Shown: piece by piece, positions 10,921 through 20,599 of the stretch
Position numbering within the stretch: position 1 is the first letter of the stretch
How the letters are laid out: every line of letters begins with the position of its first letter
NCBI RefSeq assembly: GCF_001514235.1
Contig: NZ_KQ948926.1
Coordinates: 756,042 to 820,041, forward strand
Length of the DNA stretch: 64,000 nt
Direction: 5' to 3'
Origin: Streptomyces caeruleatus
GTDB lineage: Bacteria > Actinomycetota > Actinomycetes > Streptomycetales > Streptomycetaceae
Translations under genes and position numbers: made by a program
The notes under the pieces: generated by a model
Databases searched by the model: none
The model's input: the letters and a program-made list of their open reading frames with translations, nothing else
What the model was told of the DNA's origin: nothing

Positions 10921-11861
10921 GACGTCTGCCCGGCGTCGGCGGCGGCCGCCGCCGCGTGGCTGAGCGTGGCCCGGCTGTTGGCGCCGAGCGCGTCCCGCAG
11001 ATAGGCGCGGGCGTCGGCGACGGTCGTGCCCTCGCCCAGGACCTCCTCGATCCGGGTCGGGTCGATCGCCACGGTGTGGCGGGCGGTGACCGTGTCCTTG
11101 TCGAAGAGCCAGGCGCCGCTGTGCCCGGTGAGCAGGGCGGGCGGCACGAGCTGCTTGTAGACGATGGCCTCGCCGGGGAAGCAGAGCCGGATCGAGCGGG
11201 TCGTGTGCGCGCTGCCGTCGGCGGTGACGGTCTCCATCGTCATGTCCTGCACGACAGGCGAGCGGCCGTCCGCCGACTCCTCGGTCAGCGTCACCTTCCC
11301 CACGTGCGGCAGCCGGTCCGGCCACAGGTCGCTGCGCTCGATGAAGGCGTACGCGTCGCCCCCGGAGGGCACCTGGAGGGTGTCCTCGAACGTGAACAGG
11401 AGCTCGTCGACCGGGTACGGCCGCTCGGCGAGCCGGGCCAGCGCGGCCAGTTCCTTCTCGCTGTTGGTGTCCAGCGCGGCGCGCAGTGCGGGCAGGGCGT
11501 CCTCGTCGACGGCGGCGAAGTCGTGGGTCAGCACGATCTCGGTGCCGTCGCCGTCGGCCCGGAACTCCCAGCTTCCGCCCATCGAGGCGATCGGCGGCTG
11601 GGTGCGCTCCTGGCGGAACGTGACCCGCAGCGCGTCGGGGTCCAGGGTGCGACGGGACGTCCAGGTCTTGACCTGTCCGGCCACGCTCGCCCAGATCCGG
11701 AAGCGTTCCGTGCCCCCGTCGCGCTCCAGGATCCGCACGTGTACGGCGGGTTCGAAGACGGCCGGCCAGTGTTCGGCCCGCGCGACCAGCTCGTACAGCC
11801 GTCGCGCGGGGGCCGTGGTCCTCAGGGTGTGGACCACCCGGTGTTCGTCCGGCCGGCTCAT
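10917..11861 (-). CDS. actVII: ActVII-type didomain aromatase/cyclase
   Basis: A 314-residue protein with two SRPBCC/START-type domains (about residues 1-150 and 160-300), the layout of reducing-type aromatic PKS aromatase/cyclases. It aromatises the first ring after C9 ketoreduction. The first domain begins HTLRTTAPARRLYELVARAEHWP and the second shows EDTLQVPSGGDAYAFIERSDLWP, a clear internal duplication. The ATG overlaps the ACP stop by 4 nt and its own stop overlaps the actIV start by 4 nt. Confidence 0.93.
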   Translation of the reverse strand: MSRPDEHRVVHTLRTTAPARRLYELVARAEHWPAVFEPAVHVRILERDGGTERFRIWASVAGQVKTWTSRRTLDPDALRVTFRQERTQPPIASMGGSWEFRADGDGTEIVLTHDFAAVDEDALPALRAALDTNSEKELAALARLAERPYPVDELLFTFEDTLQVPSGGDAYAFIERSDLWPDRLPHVGKVTLTEESADGRSPVVQDMTMETVTADGSAHTTRSIRLCFPGEAIVYKQLVPPALLTGHSGAWLFDKDTVTARHTVAIDPTRIEEVLGEGTTVADARAYLRDALGANSRATLSHAAAAAADAGQTS

Positions 11862-12118
11862 GCTGCCTCGGCCAGCGCGCCGTTGACCAGGTCGAGCAGC
11901 TCACGCGGGGTGTCGACACGGCCCGCGACGTCGTCGGGGATGGCGACGCCGTAGCGGCTCTCCAGCCGGGCCGCGGTCTCCATCAGGGCGAGCGAGTCGT
12001 AGCCGATGGTCTCGAAGCGGGTGTCGAGGATGTCCCCGGACAGCTCCGTTCCGTCCGCTTCGCCCGCGCATTCGATGAGGACGCGGCGCAGGTCGTCGAT
12101 GGTCAGCAGGGTTGCCAT
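11858..12118 (-). CDS. actI-ORF3: Polyketide acyl carrier protein
   Basis: An 86-residue ACP. The phosphopantetheine serine is S42 in GYDSLALME, the same position as in the actinorhodin ACP. It carries the growing octaketide between KS/CLF, the ketoreductase and the cyclases. It is separated from the CLF by 39 bp and overlaps the aromatase start by 4 nt. No phosphopantetheinyl transferase gene is seen in the window, so activation must use an enzyme encoded elsewhere. Confidence 0.97.
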   Translation of the reverse strand: MATLLTIDDLRRVLIECAGEADGTELSGDILDTRFETIGYDSLALMETAARLESRYGVAIPDDVAGRVDTPRELLDLVNGALAEAA

Positions 12119-12157
12119 TACGGTCTCCAGTTCTCGGTGTGGCTGTGGGGTGGGTGG

Positions 12158-13381
12158 TTACGAGGTCGGTTCGGGGCGGCGCAGGACGACCGCCGAGTTG
12201 AAGCCCCAGCGGCCCCTGGCCAGGACCAGGGCGGTGCGCAGGGGCGCCGGGCGCGGGGCGCCGAGCACCAGGTCGATGCCGTACTCGCGCGGTACGGAGC
12301 GCACGCCCGCGGTCGGCGGGATCACGCCTTCGCGCAGGGACATCAGGGCGGTCACCACGTCGAGTGGGCCGCCGCCGGAGTAGAGCCGGCCGGTCGTCGT
12401 CTTGGGGACGGTGACGGGGACGCCGCGGTCGCCGAACACCTGGCCGATGGCTTGGGCCTCCGCGGCGTCCAGCTCGGGTACGCCCGCGCCGTCGGCGAAG
12501 ACGACGTCGACGTCCTCGGGGCCGAGCCCGGCGTCGGCCAGCGCGAGCCGGATGGCGCGCTCCAGGCCCGGAGGGCGTCCGGAGCCGGGGGGCGGGTCGA
12601 AGGTCGAGGCGCAGCCCGCGAGTTCGCCGTAGGCCTCGTGCCGGCCCCGGGCCTCGGCGGCCTCGCTGTCCTCCAGGACGAGGAGGGCGCCGCCCTCGCC
12701 GGGGACATAGCCGGCCGCCTGCTCGTCGAAGGGCAGATAGGCCCGCTCCGGGTCGGTGGCGGTGCTGATCCGGCCGCTCGCGACCTGCGAGACCCAGCCC
12801 CAGGGGTCGAGCGCCGAGTCGACCCCGCCGGAGACGACCAGGGGGGTGCCGCGGCGGATGGTGCGGCGGGCGTGGCCGAGGGCGTCCAGGCCGCCGGCCT
12901 GTTCGGCGACCAGGGCGCTGCTCGGGCCGCGCATGCCGTGCCGGATGGAGATCTGGCCGGTGTTCACGGCGTAGAACCAGGCGAAGGACTCGTACACGCT
13001 GACCGACTTGGGGCCCTCGGTCCACAGTTTGCGGAACTCTCGGTGCGTGAAGTCGAAGCCGCCGCAGGCGTTGGCCGTGACCACGCCCATGTCGTAGTCG
13101 GTGAGCGACTCCGGGTCGGCCTTCGCGTCCTGGAGCGCCCAGGCGGCGGCGGTCAGCGCGAGCCGGGTGGAGGGGTCCGTCTGCGGCAGCAGCCGGCCCG
13201 GGACGTGGTCGGGTGCGTGGAAGTCGTCGATCTGGCCGGCGAGCGTGGCCGCGTACCGGCTCACGTCGAAGCGGGTGACCGGGCCGAGGCCGATGCGGCC
13301 GGCCAGGACGGACGCCCAGTACGGTTCCAGGCCGAGGCCGTTGGGTGCGACGACGCCGACTCCGGTGATGAGGACGCTCAT
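12158..13381 (-). CDS. actI-ORF2: Chain-length factor (KSbeta)
   Basis: A 407-residue KSbeta. The active-site cysteine is replaced by glutamine in [12 protein letters not shown] (Q161), the signature of a chain-length factor. The dimer-interface residues that gate chain length read F109, T112 and F116 in [10 protein letters not shown], the set I recall for the actinorhodin CLF, which supports a 16-carbon octaketide. The ATG at 13381 overlaps the KSalpha stop (ATGA), keeping the obligate heterodimer partners translationally coupled. The open frame upstream of 13381 lies inside KSalpha and is not used. Confidence 0.96.
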   Translation of the reverse strand: MSVLITGVGVVAPNGLGLEPYWASVLAGRIGLGPVTRFDVSRYAATLAGQIDDFHAPDHVPGRLLPQTDPSTRLALTAAAWALQDAKADPESLTDYDMGVVTANACGGFDFTHREFRKLWTEGPKSVSVYESFAWFYAVNTGQISIRHGMRGPSSALVAEQAGGLDALGHARRTIRRGTPLVVSGGVDSALDPWGWVSQVASGRISTATDPERAYLPFDEQAAGYVPGEGGALLVLEDSEAAEARGRHEAYGELAGCASTFDPPPGSGRPPGLERAIRLALADAGLGPEDVDVVFADGAGVPELDAAEAQAIGQVFGDRGVPVTVPKTTTGRLYSGGGPLDVVTALMSLREGVIPPTAGVRSVPREYGIDLVLGAPRPAPLRTALVLARGRWGFNSAVVLRRPEPTS

Positions 13382-14652
13382 GCGACGGCCTCCGCAGCCT
13401 CGGCGCCGCGCAGGACCATGGCGCTCTGGAAGCCGCCGAAGCCGCTGCCCACGGTGAGGACGGTCCCGAGCTTGCGCTCCCGCGCTTCGAGTGGGACGTA
13501 GTCGAGGTCGCACTCGGGGTCGCTGGTGTGCAGGTTCGCGGTCGGTGGCACCACCCCGTGTTCGAGGGCGAGCACACTGGCCGCTATCTCCAGCGAGCCG
13601 ATCGCGCCGAGCGAGTGCCCGACCATCGACTTGATCGAGCTGACCGGGGTGCGCCGGGCGTGATCGCCGAGCGCCCGCTTGTAGGCCGCGGTCTCGTGCC
13701 GGTCGTTCTGCCGGGTGCCGGAGCCGTGGGCGTTGATGTAGTCGATGTCGGTCGCGTCCGTACGGGACTCGTCCAGGGCGACCCGGATGGCCTCGGCCAT
13801 CTCACGGCCGTCGGCCTTCAGCCCGGTCATGTGGTACGCGTTGCAGCGCGTCGCGTAGCCCGGGATCTCGGCGTGGATGTGGGCGCCTCGGGCCAGCGCG
13901 CTCTCGTAGTCCTCCAGGACGAACATCGCGGCTCCCTCGGCCAGCACGAACCCGTCGCGGGTGCCGTCGAACGGCCGCGAGGCGTGCTCCGGGTCGTCGT
14001 TGCGCGCCGTGGTGGCGCGGATCGCGTCGAAGCAGGCGACGACGATCGGGGTGATGGGGGTGTCGGCGGCCCCGGCGAGCATCACGTCGGCGCTGCCCTC
14101 CTCGATCAGCCGCACCGCGTGGCCGACGGAGTCCAGGCCCGAGGTGCAGCCGTTGGAGACCATCGCGACCGGGCCCTCGGCGCCGACCGCCCAGGCCACT
14201 TCGGCCGGCATGACGCTGGGCACCAGGTAGTCGAACATGTGCCGGGACAGCCAGTCCGCGTCGACCTCCCACTCCCGGCCGGAGTCCGACAGCAGCAGGT
14301 ACTCGCGTTCCAGGCTGGTCGCGGCGGCCACCGCGCTGCCGAGGCTGACGCCGACCCGGGTGGGGTCGAGGGCGCCGAAGTCGAGCCCGCTGGCGGTGAC
14401 GGCCTCCCGGGCGCAGGCCACGGCGAACTGCGAGGCCCGGTCCATGCGGTCGAGTTCCCGTGGGCCGAACCCCTCGGCGACGGGGTCGAAGTCGGCTTCC
14501 GCGGCGACCTGCGAGCGGTACGGCGAGGGGTCGAAGAACGAGATCCGGCGCGTCGCCGTCCGCCCCGAGGTGAGCAGTTCCCAGAACTGCCGCGTGCCGT
14601 TCCCGCCGGGGGCGCGGACGCCGACGCCCGTGATGACGACTCTGCGCTTCAA
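13378..14652 (-). CDS. actI-ORF1: Ketosynthase alpha (KSalpha)
   Basis: A 424-residue ketosynthase when started at TTG 14652 ([11 protein letters not shown]). The active-site Cys is C169 in [11 protein letters not shown], with the His pair in INAHGSGT and MVGHSLGA. It builds the C16 chain with the CLF from malonyl-ACP. The sequence is nearly identical over long stretches to actinorhodin KSalpha as I remember it, with scattered substitutions (for example SNGC for STGC). The frame stays open 45 codons further upstream to 14787; that extension crosses the SARP boxes, so I prefer the TTG start. It is the first gene of the 14652-7658 operon. Confidence 0.95.
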   Translation of the reverse strand: MKRRVVITGVGVRAPGGNGTRQFWELLTSGRTATRRISFFDPSPYRSQVAAEADFDPVAEGFGPRELDRMDRASQFAVACAREAVTASGLDFGALDPTRVGVSLGSAVAAATSLEREYLLLSDSGREWEVDADWLSRHMFDYLVPSVMPAEVAWAVGAEGPVAMVSNGCTSGLDSVGHAVRLIEEGSADVMLAGAADTPITPIVVACFDAIRATTARNDDPEHASRPFDGTRDGFVLAEGAAMFVLEDYESALARGAHIHAEIPGYATRCNAYHMTGLKADGREMAEAIRVALDESRTDATDIDYINAHGSGTRQNDRHETAAYKRALGDHARRTPVSSIKSMVGHSLGAIGSLEIAASVLALEHGVVPPTANLHTSDPECDLDYVPLEARERKLGTVLTVGSGFGGFQSAMVLRGAEAAEAVA

Positions 14653-14709
14653 TCCGAACAGCTCCTTCGATGAGTTCGTCCGGTGGTCGTCGTCATCGTG
14701 GGCCGGGTG

Positions 14710-14748
14710 GCTCGAAAGCGGCTCGAAGGCGGATACGGGACCCCTCGA
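14710..14748 (-). promoter_or_regulatory. SARP operator between KSalpha and ketoreductase
   Basis: TCGA occurs at 14712, 14723 and 14745, i.e. in 11-bp phase with one missing repeat; the two best units are CTCGAAAGCGG and CTCGAAGGCGG. Read on the minus strand these give TTCGAGC repeated once per helical turn, as expected for a SARP dimer of the ActII-ORF4 type. The site lies in the divergent gap between the PKS operon and the ketoreductase and could serve both. Confidence 0.8.
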
Positions 14749-14862
14749 TGCCGGATCCACCGTCGCGGTGTCCGAGCCGTGCCCCAATCCCCTTCGACCG
14801 CCGCTCTAGCGGGGCGTCCGAGGCTGGGCGGCTGAGGGACCACGAAGCAGGGAGAGGGAGAC

Positions 14863-15648
14863 ATGGCCACGCAGCTCTCGAAGGTCGCACTGGTGACCGG
14901 CGCAACCAGCGGTATCGGGCTGGAGATCGCCCGCAGGCTCGGCAAGGAGGGGTTGCAGGTTTTCATCTGCGCGCGCGGCGAGGAGGCGCTGCGCACGACG
15001 CTGAAGGAGCTGCGGGAGGCGGGAGTGGAGGCGGACGGCCGGACCTGTGACGTCCGCTCGGTCGCCGACATCGAGGCCGTCGTCGCCGCGGCCGTCGAGC
15101 GGTACGGCCCCGTCGACGTCCTGGTGAACAACGCGGGCCGGCCCGGCGGCGGTGCCACGGCCGAGCTCGCCGACGAGCTCTGGCTCGATGTCATCGACAC
15201 CAACCTCACCAGCGTGTTCCGGATGACCAAGCAGGTCCTGAAGGCCGGCGGCATGCTGGAACGGGGCTCGGGGCGGATCATCAACATCGCCTCGACGGGC
15301 GGGAAGCAGGGCGTGGTGCACGCGGCCCCGTACTCGGCGTCGAAGCACGGCGTGGTCGGGTTCAGCAAGGCGCTCGGCCTCGAACTGGCGCGGACCGGCA
15401 TCACGGTGAACGCCGTCTGCCCGGGCTTCGTCGAGACGCCGATGGCCGCGAACGTGCGCGAGCACTACTCGGAGATCTGGGAGGTGTCGACCGACGAGGC
15501 CTTCGACCGGATCACCGCGCGCGTGCCGATCGGCCGCTATGTGCAGCCGTCCGAGGTGGCGGAGATGGTGGCCTATCTGATCGGGGACGGGGCGGCCGCG
15601 GTGACCGCGCAGGCCCTCAACGTCTGCGGCGGTCTCGGGAACTACTGA
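14863..15648 (+). CDS. actIII: ActIII-type C9 polyketide ketoreductase
   Basis: A 261-residue short-chain dehydrogenase that reduces the C9 ketone of the octaketide with NADPH. The cofactor motif is TGATSGIG; the catalytic tetrad N114, S144, Y157 and K161 is at exactly the ActIII positions. The PGG motif (PGGG at 94-97) associated with product stereochemistry is present. The ATG has a GGAGAGGGAGA ribosome site. Transcription is divergent from the KSalpha operon and convergent with the SARP gene, as in the actinorhodin cluster. Confidence 0.97.
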   Translation: MATQLSKVALVTGATSGIGLEIARRLGKEGLQVFICARGEEALRTTLKELREAGVEADGRTCDVRSVADIEAVVAAAVERYGPVDVLVNNAGRPGGGATAELADELWLDVIDTNLTSVFRMTKQVLKAGGMLERGSGRIINIASTGGKQGVVHAAPYSASKHGVVGFSKALGLELARTGITVNAVCPGFVETPMAANVREHYSEIWEVSTDEAFDRITARVPIGRYVQPSEVAEMVAYLIGDGAAAVTAQALNVCGGLGNY

Positions 15649-15660
15649 CACCCGGCTGTC

Positions 15661-15713
15661 CGCGCACATGGTTGGAGCCCCTCGCGGACCGCGAGGGGCT
15701 CCACCTGTGTGCG
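15661..15713. terminator. Bidirectional hairpin between actIII and the SARP gene
   Basis: A perfect 14-bp stem (15673-15686 with 15690-15703) closed by a GAC loop; the stem extends imperfectly on both sides. It lies in the 67-bp gap between two convergent stops and can terminate both transcripts. Confidence 0.85.
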
Positions 15714-15715
15714 GG

Positions 15716-16483
15716 TCAGGCGAGCACCTGGTCGCCGTTGAGAATTTCCAGATGCATACGCTGGATTTCTGGCGTGGGGTCCACCCCCAACTCGTCGGAC
15801 AGTATCTGCCGGAGATTTCGGTACGAGGCAAGCGCTTCCGCTCGCCTGCCGACCCGGTAGAGCGCCCCCATCAGCTTGGCGTGCAGGGTCTCGTTCAGCG
15901 GATGGGAAATTACCAGGGACCGCAGCTCGGGAATCATGGGCCCTATCCTGCCGAGCCGCCAATTCGCGTCGATACGGAGTTGCACTCCGAAGAGCCGGAG
16001 CTCTTCCAGGTGAGCGATATGGCACTCCAGCACCGGGCCGCACGGCACCGTGGAAAGCGCCGGGCCGCGCCACAGGTCAAGGCCCGCGTTCAGCGAGGCG
16101 AGCGCCTCCTCGGGCCGGTCCTCCTCCAGCAGCCGGCCGCCCTTGCGGATCAGGCGCTCGACGAGCGTGACGTCGAGCTCGTCGTCGTCGATCAGGGCGA
16201 AGTAGCCGGGTGGCCGGGTCAGGACCAACTCCCGTTCCGCACATGTCACCTGGTGCTCCGCCAGCAGTCGGCGGGTGTGGTAGACGTAGGTCTGGAGTGT
16301 GGTCATGGCGCTGCGCGGCGGATCGTCCCCCCACAGTTCCTCGATGAGCACCCCGGAGCCCACCACCTCATGCCGCCTGAGCAGCAGCAACGCCAGCAGC
16401 TGGGTCGCCTTCGAGGATTTAAGCGGAATTAACCGCCCCGCATCAGTGATTACATGGACATGCCCCAACAGATTGAATCTCAT
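15716..16483 (-). CDS. actII-ORF4: SARP pathway activator with a TTA codon
   Basis: A 255-residue SARP (Streptomyces antibiotic regulatory protein): an N-terminal OmpR-like winged helix ([16 protein letters not shown] to about residue 95) followed by the bacterial transcriptional activation domain (about 100-250). It matches ActII-ORF4, the activator of actinorhodin genes, along its whole length. Codon 18 is TTA (16430-16432), the rare leucine codon read only by the bldA tRNA, which makes expression dependent on development. Its targets are probably the three TCGA-repeat sites in this window. The gene is separated from the upstream exporter gene by a strong hairpin, so it has its own promoter in 16484-16587. 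Confidence 0.96.
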   Translation of the reverse strand: MRFNLLGHVHVITDAGRLIPLKSSKATQLLALLLLRRHEVVGSGVLIEELWGDDPPRSAMTTLQTYVYHTRRLLAEHQVTCAERELVLTRPPGYFALIDDDELDVTLVERLIRKGGRLLEEDRPEEALASLNAGLDLWRGPALSTVPCGPVLECHIAHLEELRLFGVQLRIDANWRLGRIGPMIPELRSLVISHPLNETLHAKLMGALYRVGRRAEALASYRNLRQILSDELGVDPTPEIQRMHLEILNGDQVLA

Positions 16484-16587
16484 CCTGCGCCCCCGTCGAG
16501 ATTCTCCGTTTTCTTTGGGGCGACGATAACAGGCCTACTTGACCGACTTCAACGTGGTTACCGTCACAAAAGATCCACAAATTGTCC

Positions 16588-16628
16588 AAATATAAATCAG
16601 CGCAGCCAGGCTGCGCTGATTTATATTT
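16588..16628. terminator. Perfect 20-bp-arm hairpin after the exporter genes
   Basis: Arms at 16588-16607 and 16609-16628 are perfect inverted repeats around a single base, with an AT-rich base (AAATATAAAT) and a GC-rich top. It ends the actII-ORF2/ORF3-type transcript and insulates the SARP gene. Such a long perfect, AT-tailed hairpin is unusual in Streptomyces. Confidence 0.85.
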
Positions 16629-16637
16629 ACCGGGATT

Positions 16638-18770
16638 TTACCGAGAAACAGGAGCTGGCGCCTCCGAATTCCTGGAATCGGAAATTCCAGCACCGGCGGA
16701 TTCCTCCGGATCCTGGCGCCGGAAGAGGGCGTGCGGCCACCACATCCACCGGCCGACATCGAGCGTGAGCGCGGTGACCAGCACCGACCGCACGATCATG
16801 GTGTCGAGCAGGATGCCCACCGCCACCGTGAAGCCGAGCTCGGCGATGAAGACCAGGGGCAGCGTGGCCAGTGCGGCGAAGGTGCCGGCCAGCACCAGAC
16901 CGGCCGCGGTGATGACACCACCGGTCGAGGTGAGGCCCTTGAGCGCGCCCTGCCGGGTGCCGAGCCGGTTGCTCTCCTCCCTGATCCGGGTGACGAGGAA
17001 GATGTTGTAGTCGACGCCCAGGGCGACCAGGAAGACGAACACCCAGAGCGGGAAGGCGGAATCGGCCCCCGCGAAGTCGAAGACGTGGTTGAAGAAGAAG
17101 GCGGCGAGGCCGAGCGCCGTGAAGAAGGACAGCACCACGCTCGCGATCAGCAGCAGCGGTGCCACCAGTGCCCGCAACAGCAGCGCGAGGATGCAGAACA
17201 CCACGGCGAGGATCACCGGGATGATCAGTCCGCGGTCACGGCTGGAGGCCTCGCGCATGTCGTGCACGACGGCGCTGCTGCCGCCCACCTTCGCCTCCGC
17301 CCCGTCCAGCCGGCCGAGGCTCTCACGGGCCGCGGTGACCGTGTCCATCGCGGCCGGCGAGTCGGCTCCCGCGGCCAGTGTCACCTCGACATAGGCCAGC
17401 CCGTCCTTGACCTGGGGCTCGGCGACCTCGTTGACACCGGGCACCTTCTCCAGCGCGCCGCGCACCTCGGCCGCCGCGGAGTCCTTGGCGATGACGACCA
17501 TCGGCTCACCGGAGCCCGCCGGGAAGTGCCGGGCGAGGATCTCCTCACCCACCACCGACTCCGGCTTGGTCTTGAAGCCGTCCTTCTGCTGGAGCCCGTC
17601 GGCGTTCAGGGTGACGGCCAGCGTGGCCACCGCGCCCAGCACCAGGGTGGTCGTGATCCAGACCGTGCGGGGGCGGCCGGAGACCAGTCGGGCGACCCGC
17701 GTCCACACGCCCCGGGTGACATCGGGCTCCGTGCCGTGCTTGGGCCGGGCCGGCCAGAAGATCCAGCGGCCGAAGATCACCAGCAGGGCGGGCAGCAGCG
17801 TCATCATCGACAGCAGGCCCACCAGCACACCGACGGCGCACACCGGGCCGAGGCCCTTGGTGGAGTTCAGCGCGGCCAGCAGCAGCACCAGCATGCTGAT
17901 GGCGACCGTGGCCGCGCTGGCCACGATGGCGGGACCGGCGCGGTGCAGCGCCACGGCCATGGCCTCGTGCCGGTCCTCGTGCCGGCGCAGCTCCTCCCGG
18001 TAGCGGGCGACGAGCAGCAGCGCGTAGTCGGTGGCCGCGCCGAGCACCAGCACCGTGAGGATCATCGCGGTCTGGGCGTTGACCGTGAGTCCGGCGTTCT
18101 TGGCCAGCAGGTAGATGATGGCCTGCGAGATCACCAGGGACATGCCCGCGGAGATCATCGGCAGCAGCCAGAGCAGCGGACTGCGGTAGGTGACGACGAG
18201 GATCGTCACGACGATGAGCAGGGTGACCAGGGTCAGTTTGAAGTCGGCGCTGCTGAACGACTCCGCGGAGTCGGCGGCATAGCCGGTCGGGCCCGTCACA
18301 TGGACGCCGAGACCGTCGGGCGCGTTGGGCTGTGCGACCTTCCGCAGGTCCTTCGTGGCCTCGTTGAGCCCCTCCCAGCCCTCCTTGCCGAGGTGGACGT
18401 TGACCACCGTGCGCAAGGCCTTGCCGTCCTCCGAGCGCACCGGGCCGAACGGCTTGCCCACCACGTGGGTGCCGTCCGCGAAGTCCGCGGCGTCGGCCCG
18501 GGCCTTCGCCTCGTCGGCGGCCGTGATCCCGGAGGCGCGGTCGTAGACGACGATGGCCGGGCTGGTGTCGGCGGGCTGGAACTTCTCGGAGAGTTCGAGC
18601 ACTTCGGTCGATTCGGCGTTGCCGGGCAGCCAGGCGGCGGCGTCGTTGGACTCGACGTCGCCGAGCTTGCCGGCCAGCGGCTGGAGCACGATGAGCAGAC
18701 CGATCCAGCCGACGAGCACCAGCCACTTGACCCGGCGCCCACCGGGCCAGGCCAGCAGTTTGCGTGTCAT
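16638..18770 (-). CDS. actII-ORF3: MMPL/RND-type exporter
   Basis: A 710-residue MMPL-family membrane protein with about 12 predicted membrane segments in two repeats, each preceded by a large extracytoplasmic loop (about residues 45-190 and 400-520). It matches ActII-ORF3 (ActB), thought to help export actinorhodin or related pigments. The ATG begins immediately after the TAG of the MFS gene, with no gap. It ends 9 bp before the strong hairpin at 16588-16628. Confidence 0.92.
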   Translation of the reverse strand: MTRKLLAWPGGRRVKWLVLVGWIGLLIVLQPLAGKLGDVESNDAAAWLPGNAESTEVLELSEKFQPADTSPAIVVYDRASGITAADEAKARADAADFADGTHVVGKPFGPVRSEDGKALRTVVNVHLGKEGWEGLNEATKDLRKVAQPNAPDGLGVHVTGPTGYAADSAESFSSADFKLTLVTLLIVVTILVVTYRSPLLWLLPMISAGMSLVISQAIIYLLAKNAGLTVNAQTAMILTVLVLGAATDYALLLVARYREELRRHEDRHEAMAVALHRAGPAIVASAATVAISMLVLLLAALNSTKGLGPVCAVGVLVGLLSMMTLLPALLVIFGRWIFWPARPKHGTEPDVTRGVWTRVARLVSGRPRTVWITTTLVLGAVATLAVTLNADGLQQKDGFKTKPESVVGEEILARHFPAGSGEPMVVIAKDSAAAEVRGALEKVPGVNEVAEPQVKDGLAYVEVTLAAGADSPAAMDTVTAARESLGRLDGAEAKVGGSSAVVHDMREASSRDRGLIIPVILAVVFCILALLLRALVAPLLLIASVVLSFFTALGLAAFFFNHVFDFAGADSAFPLWVFVFLVALGVDYNIFLVTRIREESNRLGTRQGALKGLTSTGGVITAAGLVLAGTFAALATLPLVFIAELGFTVAVGILLDTMIVRSVLVTALTLDVGRWMWWPHALFRRQDPEESAGAGISDSRNSEAPAPVSR

Positions 18771-20531
18771 CTAGAAACCCTCTTCCTCACGAGGCTTGGG
18801 CGGCAGCCGGAAGGCCAGCGCGAAGGACACCGCCAGCAGTCCGATCACGATCCAGAGCGTGCGGACCATCGCGGTGCTGAAGTTCTCGGTGTGGGCCGTC
18901 TGCCAGGCGCGCGCGGTGGCCTCGGCCAGCTCCGGCCGGACCTGCTGGATGTCGCGGCAGCTCACGGGCGTGTGTGCGGAGTCCTTCTGGCTCGCCGATT
19001 CCCGCAGGCACTCCCGCAGGTCGGCGAGGAGCCGGTCCTGCTCGGCCGGACTCGCCCCGGCGGCGCTGAGTTCGGCCCGGGTGCGGCTCGCGCCGTCGGC
19101 GACGCTCGCCGGGGCCTGGGAGCCGAGCAGCCCGAAGAACAGGGTCGCGAGCACCGCGACACCGACCGCGAAGCCGAGCTGCTGGACCGCGGTGAGGACG
19201 CCGGAGGCGGTGCCGGCCTCCTGCTTGTCGACGTCGGCCAGGGCGATGTCGAAGAGCAGACCGATCATGATGCCCATGCCGAGTCCGGCCACGGCGATGC
19301 CGGGGACGAGCTCCCAGCTGGTCAGACCGCCGGCCTGGTCGCCGATGGTCAGCAGCATGATCAGTACGCCGAGTGCCATCACCACGAGCCCGCCGTGCAG
19401 GGCCTTGCGGCCGAACTTGGCGCCCAGCACCGCCCCGGTCAGGATCGCGCCGACGACCAGGAACACCGACCAGGGCATCATCGTCAGCGCCGCCCGGGTC
19501 GGGCTGAAGCCCAGGCCGATCTGCAGGTGCAGGCCGAGCAGCAGCGACATTCCGGAGATGCCGGTGAAGAACACCAGCGCCACCGCGAGTCCGGCGGCGT
19601 AGCGGGACCTGCGCAGCAGGCTGAGCTCGATGAGCGTGGCGCCGCCGCGCCTCTCCTGGCGCAGTTCGTAGGCGACGAAGGCGGCGAGGACGGCCGCGCC
19701 GCCCGCCATCAGCACGAACGTCCAGGCGGGCCAGTCGCGTTCGCGGCCCTGGACGAGCGGGAAGATCAGCAGGGTCAGGCCGAGCGTCACCAGCAGCATG
19801 CCGCCGACGTCGAACCTGGGCCGTACGGGTGCCTTGCCCTCGGGCAGCAGCAGCACCGCACCGATGATCACGGCCGCCCCGATCGGCAGGTTGATCAGGA
19901 AGACGGACCGCCAGCCGCTGCCGAACAGGTCGGCGTCGACCAGGAATCCGGCGACGATCGGGCCGAGCACGGCGCCCAGTCCGATGGCGGGCCCGAACGC
20001 GCCGAACGCCGCCGCGGTCTCCTTGGGCGGGAACATCTGCTTGATGAGGCCGAGCCCCTGAGGAATCATCAGCGCGCCCAGCCCGCCCTGCAGGAAGCGC
20101 GCGGCGATGAGCATCTCGGAACTGCCCGACGCCGCGCACAGCACGGAGGCCAGGGTGAAGCCGACGGCGCCGATGACGAACATGCGCTTACGGCCGTAGA
20201 TGTCACCGAGCCGGCCGCCGACCACGAGCAGGACGGCGAAGGCGAGCGTGTACCCGACGGTGATCCACTGGATGACGCTGAGGCTGCCGCCCAGGTCGGC
20301 GCGGACCGCGGGCGCGGCGATGTTCATGACCGTGCCGTCGAGCAGGTCCATGATCTCGGCGCCGAGGATGACGGCGAGCGCGGCCCAGCGGCGCGCGTAG
20401 GCCGGCGACTCCGACGCGGATTCGGCCGCGGTCTCGGCGGCGGTCGTGTCCGGGGCGGGTTCGTGCTCCGGCACCAGCGCCGTCGGTGGCGCCGCCCCCC
20501 TGTCCGGTTCGTCTGGTTCAACGGAACTCAT
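18771..20531 (-). CDS. actII-ORF2: MFS (DHA2, 14-TM) polyketide exporter
   Basis: A 586-residue major facilitator exporter with 14 predicted membrane helices and the DHA2 motif GGRLGDIYGRKRMF. It corresponds to ActII-ORF2 (ActA), which exports actinorhodin. I start it at ATG 20531, which has a GGGGGA site; an ATG at 20564 has no ribosome site and lies next to the operator. Expression is divergent from the TetR gene and should be controlled by the palindrome at 20567-20599. Confidence 0.93.
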   Translation of the reverse strand: MSSVEPDEPDRGAAPPTALVPEHEPAPDTTAAETAAESASESPAYARRWAALAVILGAEIMDLLDGTVMNIAAPAVRADLGGSLSVIQWITVGYTLAFAVLLVVGGRLGDIYGRKRMFVIGAVGFTLASVLCAASGSSEMLIAARFLQGGLGALMIPQGLGLIKQMFPPKETAAAFGAFGPAIGLGAVLGPIVAGFLVDADLFGSGWRSVFLINLPIGAAVIIGAVLLLPEGKAPVRPRFDVGGMLLVTLGLTLLIFPLVQGRERDWPAWTFVLMAGGAAVLAAFVAYELRQERRGGATLIELSLLRRSRYAAGLAVALVFFTGISGMSLLLGLHLQIGLGFSPTRAALTMMPWSVFLVVGAILTGAVLGAKFGRKALHGGLVVMALGVLIMLLTIGDQAGGLTSWELVPGIAVAGLGMGIMIGLLFDIALADVDKQEAGTASGVLTAVQQLGFAVGVAVLATLFFGLLGSQAPASVADGASRTRAELSAAGASPAEQDRLLADLRECLRESASQKDSAHTPVSCRDIQQVRPELAEATARAWQTAHTENFSTAMVRTLWIVIGLLAVSFALAFRLPPKPREEEGF

Positions 20532-20566
20532 GGCATCCCCCGAGATCCTCGACAACAGGTCCATGA

Positions 20567-20599
20567 ACGACCACCGTTCTATAGTGGAACGGTGGTCGT
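20567..20599. promoter_or_regulatory. TetR-type operator, 13-bp perfect palindrome
   Basis: Arms ACGACCACCGTTC (20567-20579) and its exact complement (20587-20599) flank a 7-bp TATAGTG spacer. It sits between the divergent exporter and TetR genes, overlapping where a promoter would be. A partial third half-site (AACGGTGGCCG) follows near 20607. In S. coelicolor, ActR (ActII-ORF1) represses the exporter genes from this position and is released by pathway intermediates. Confidence 0.9.
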
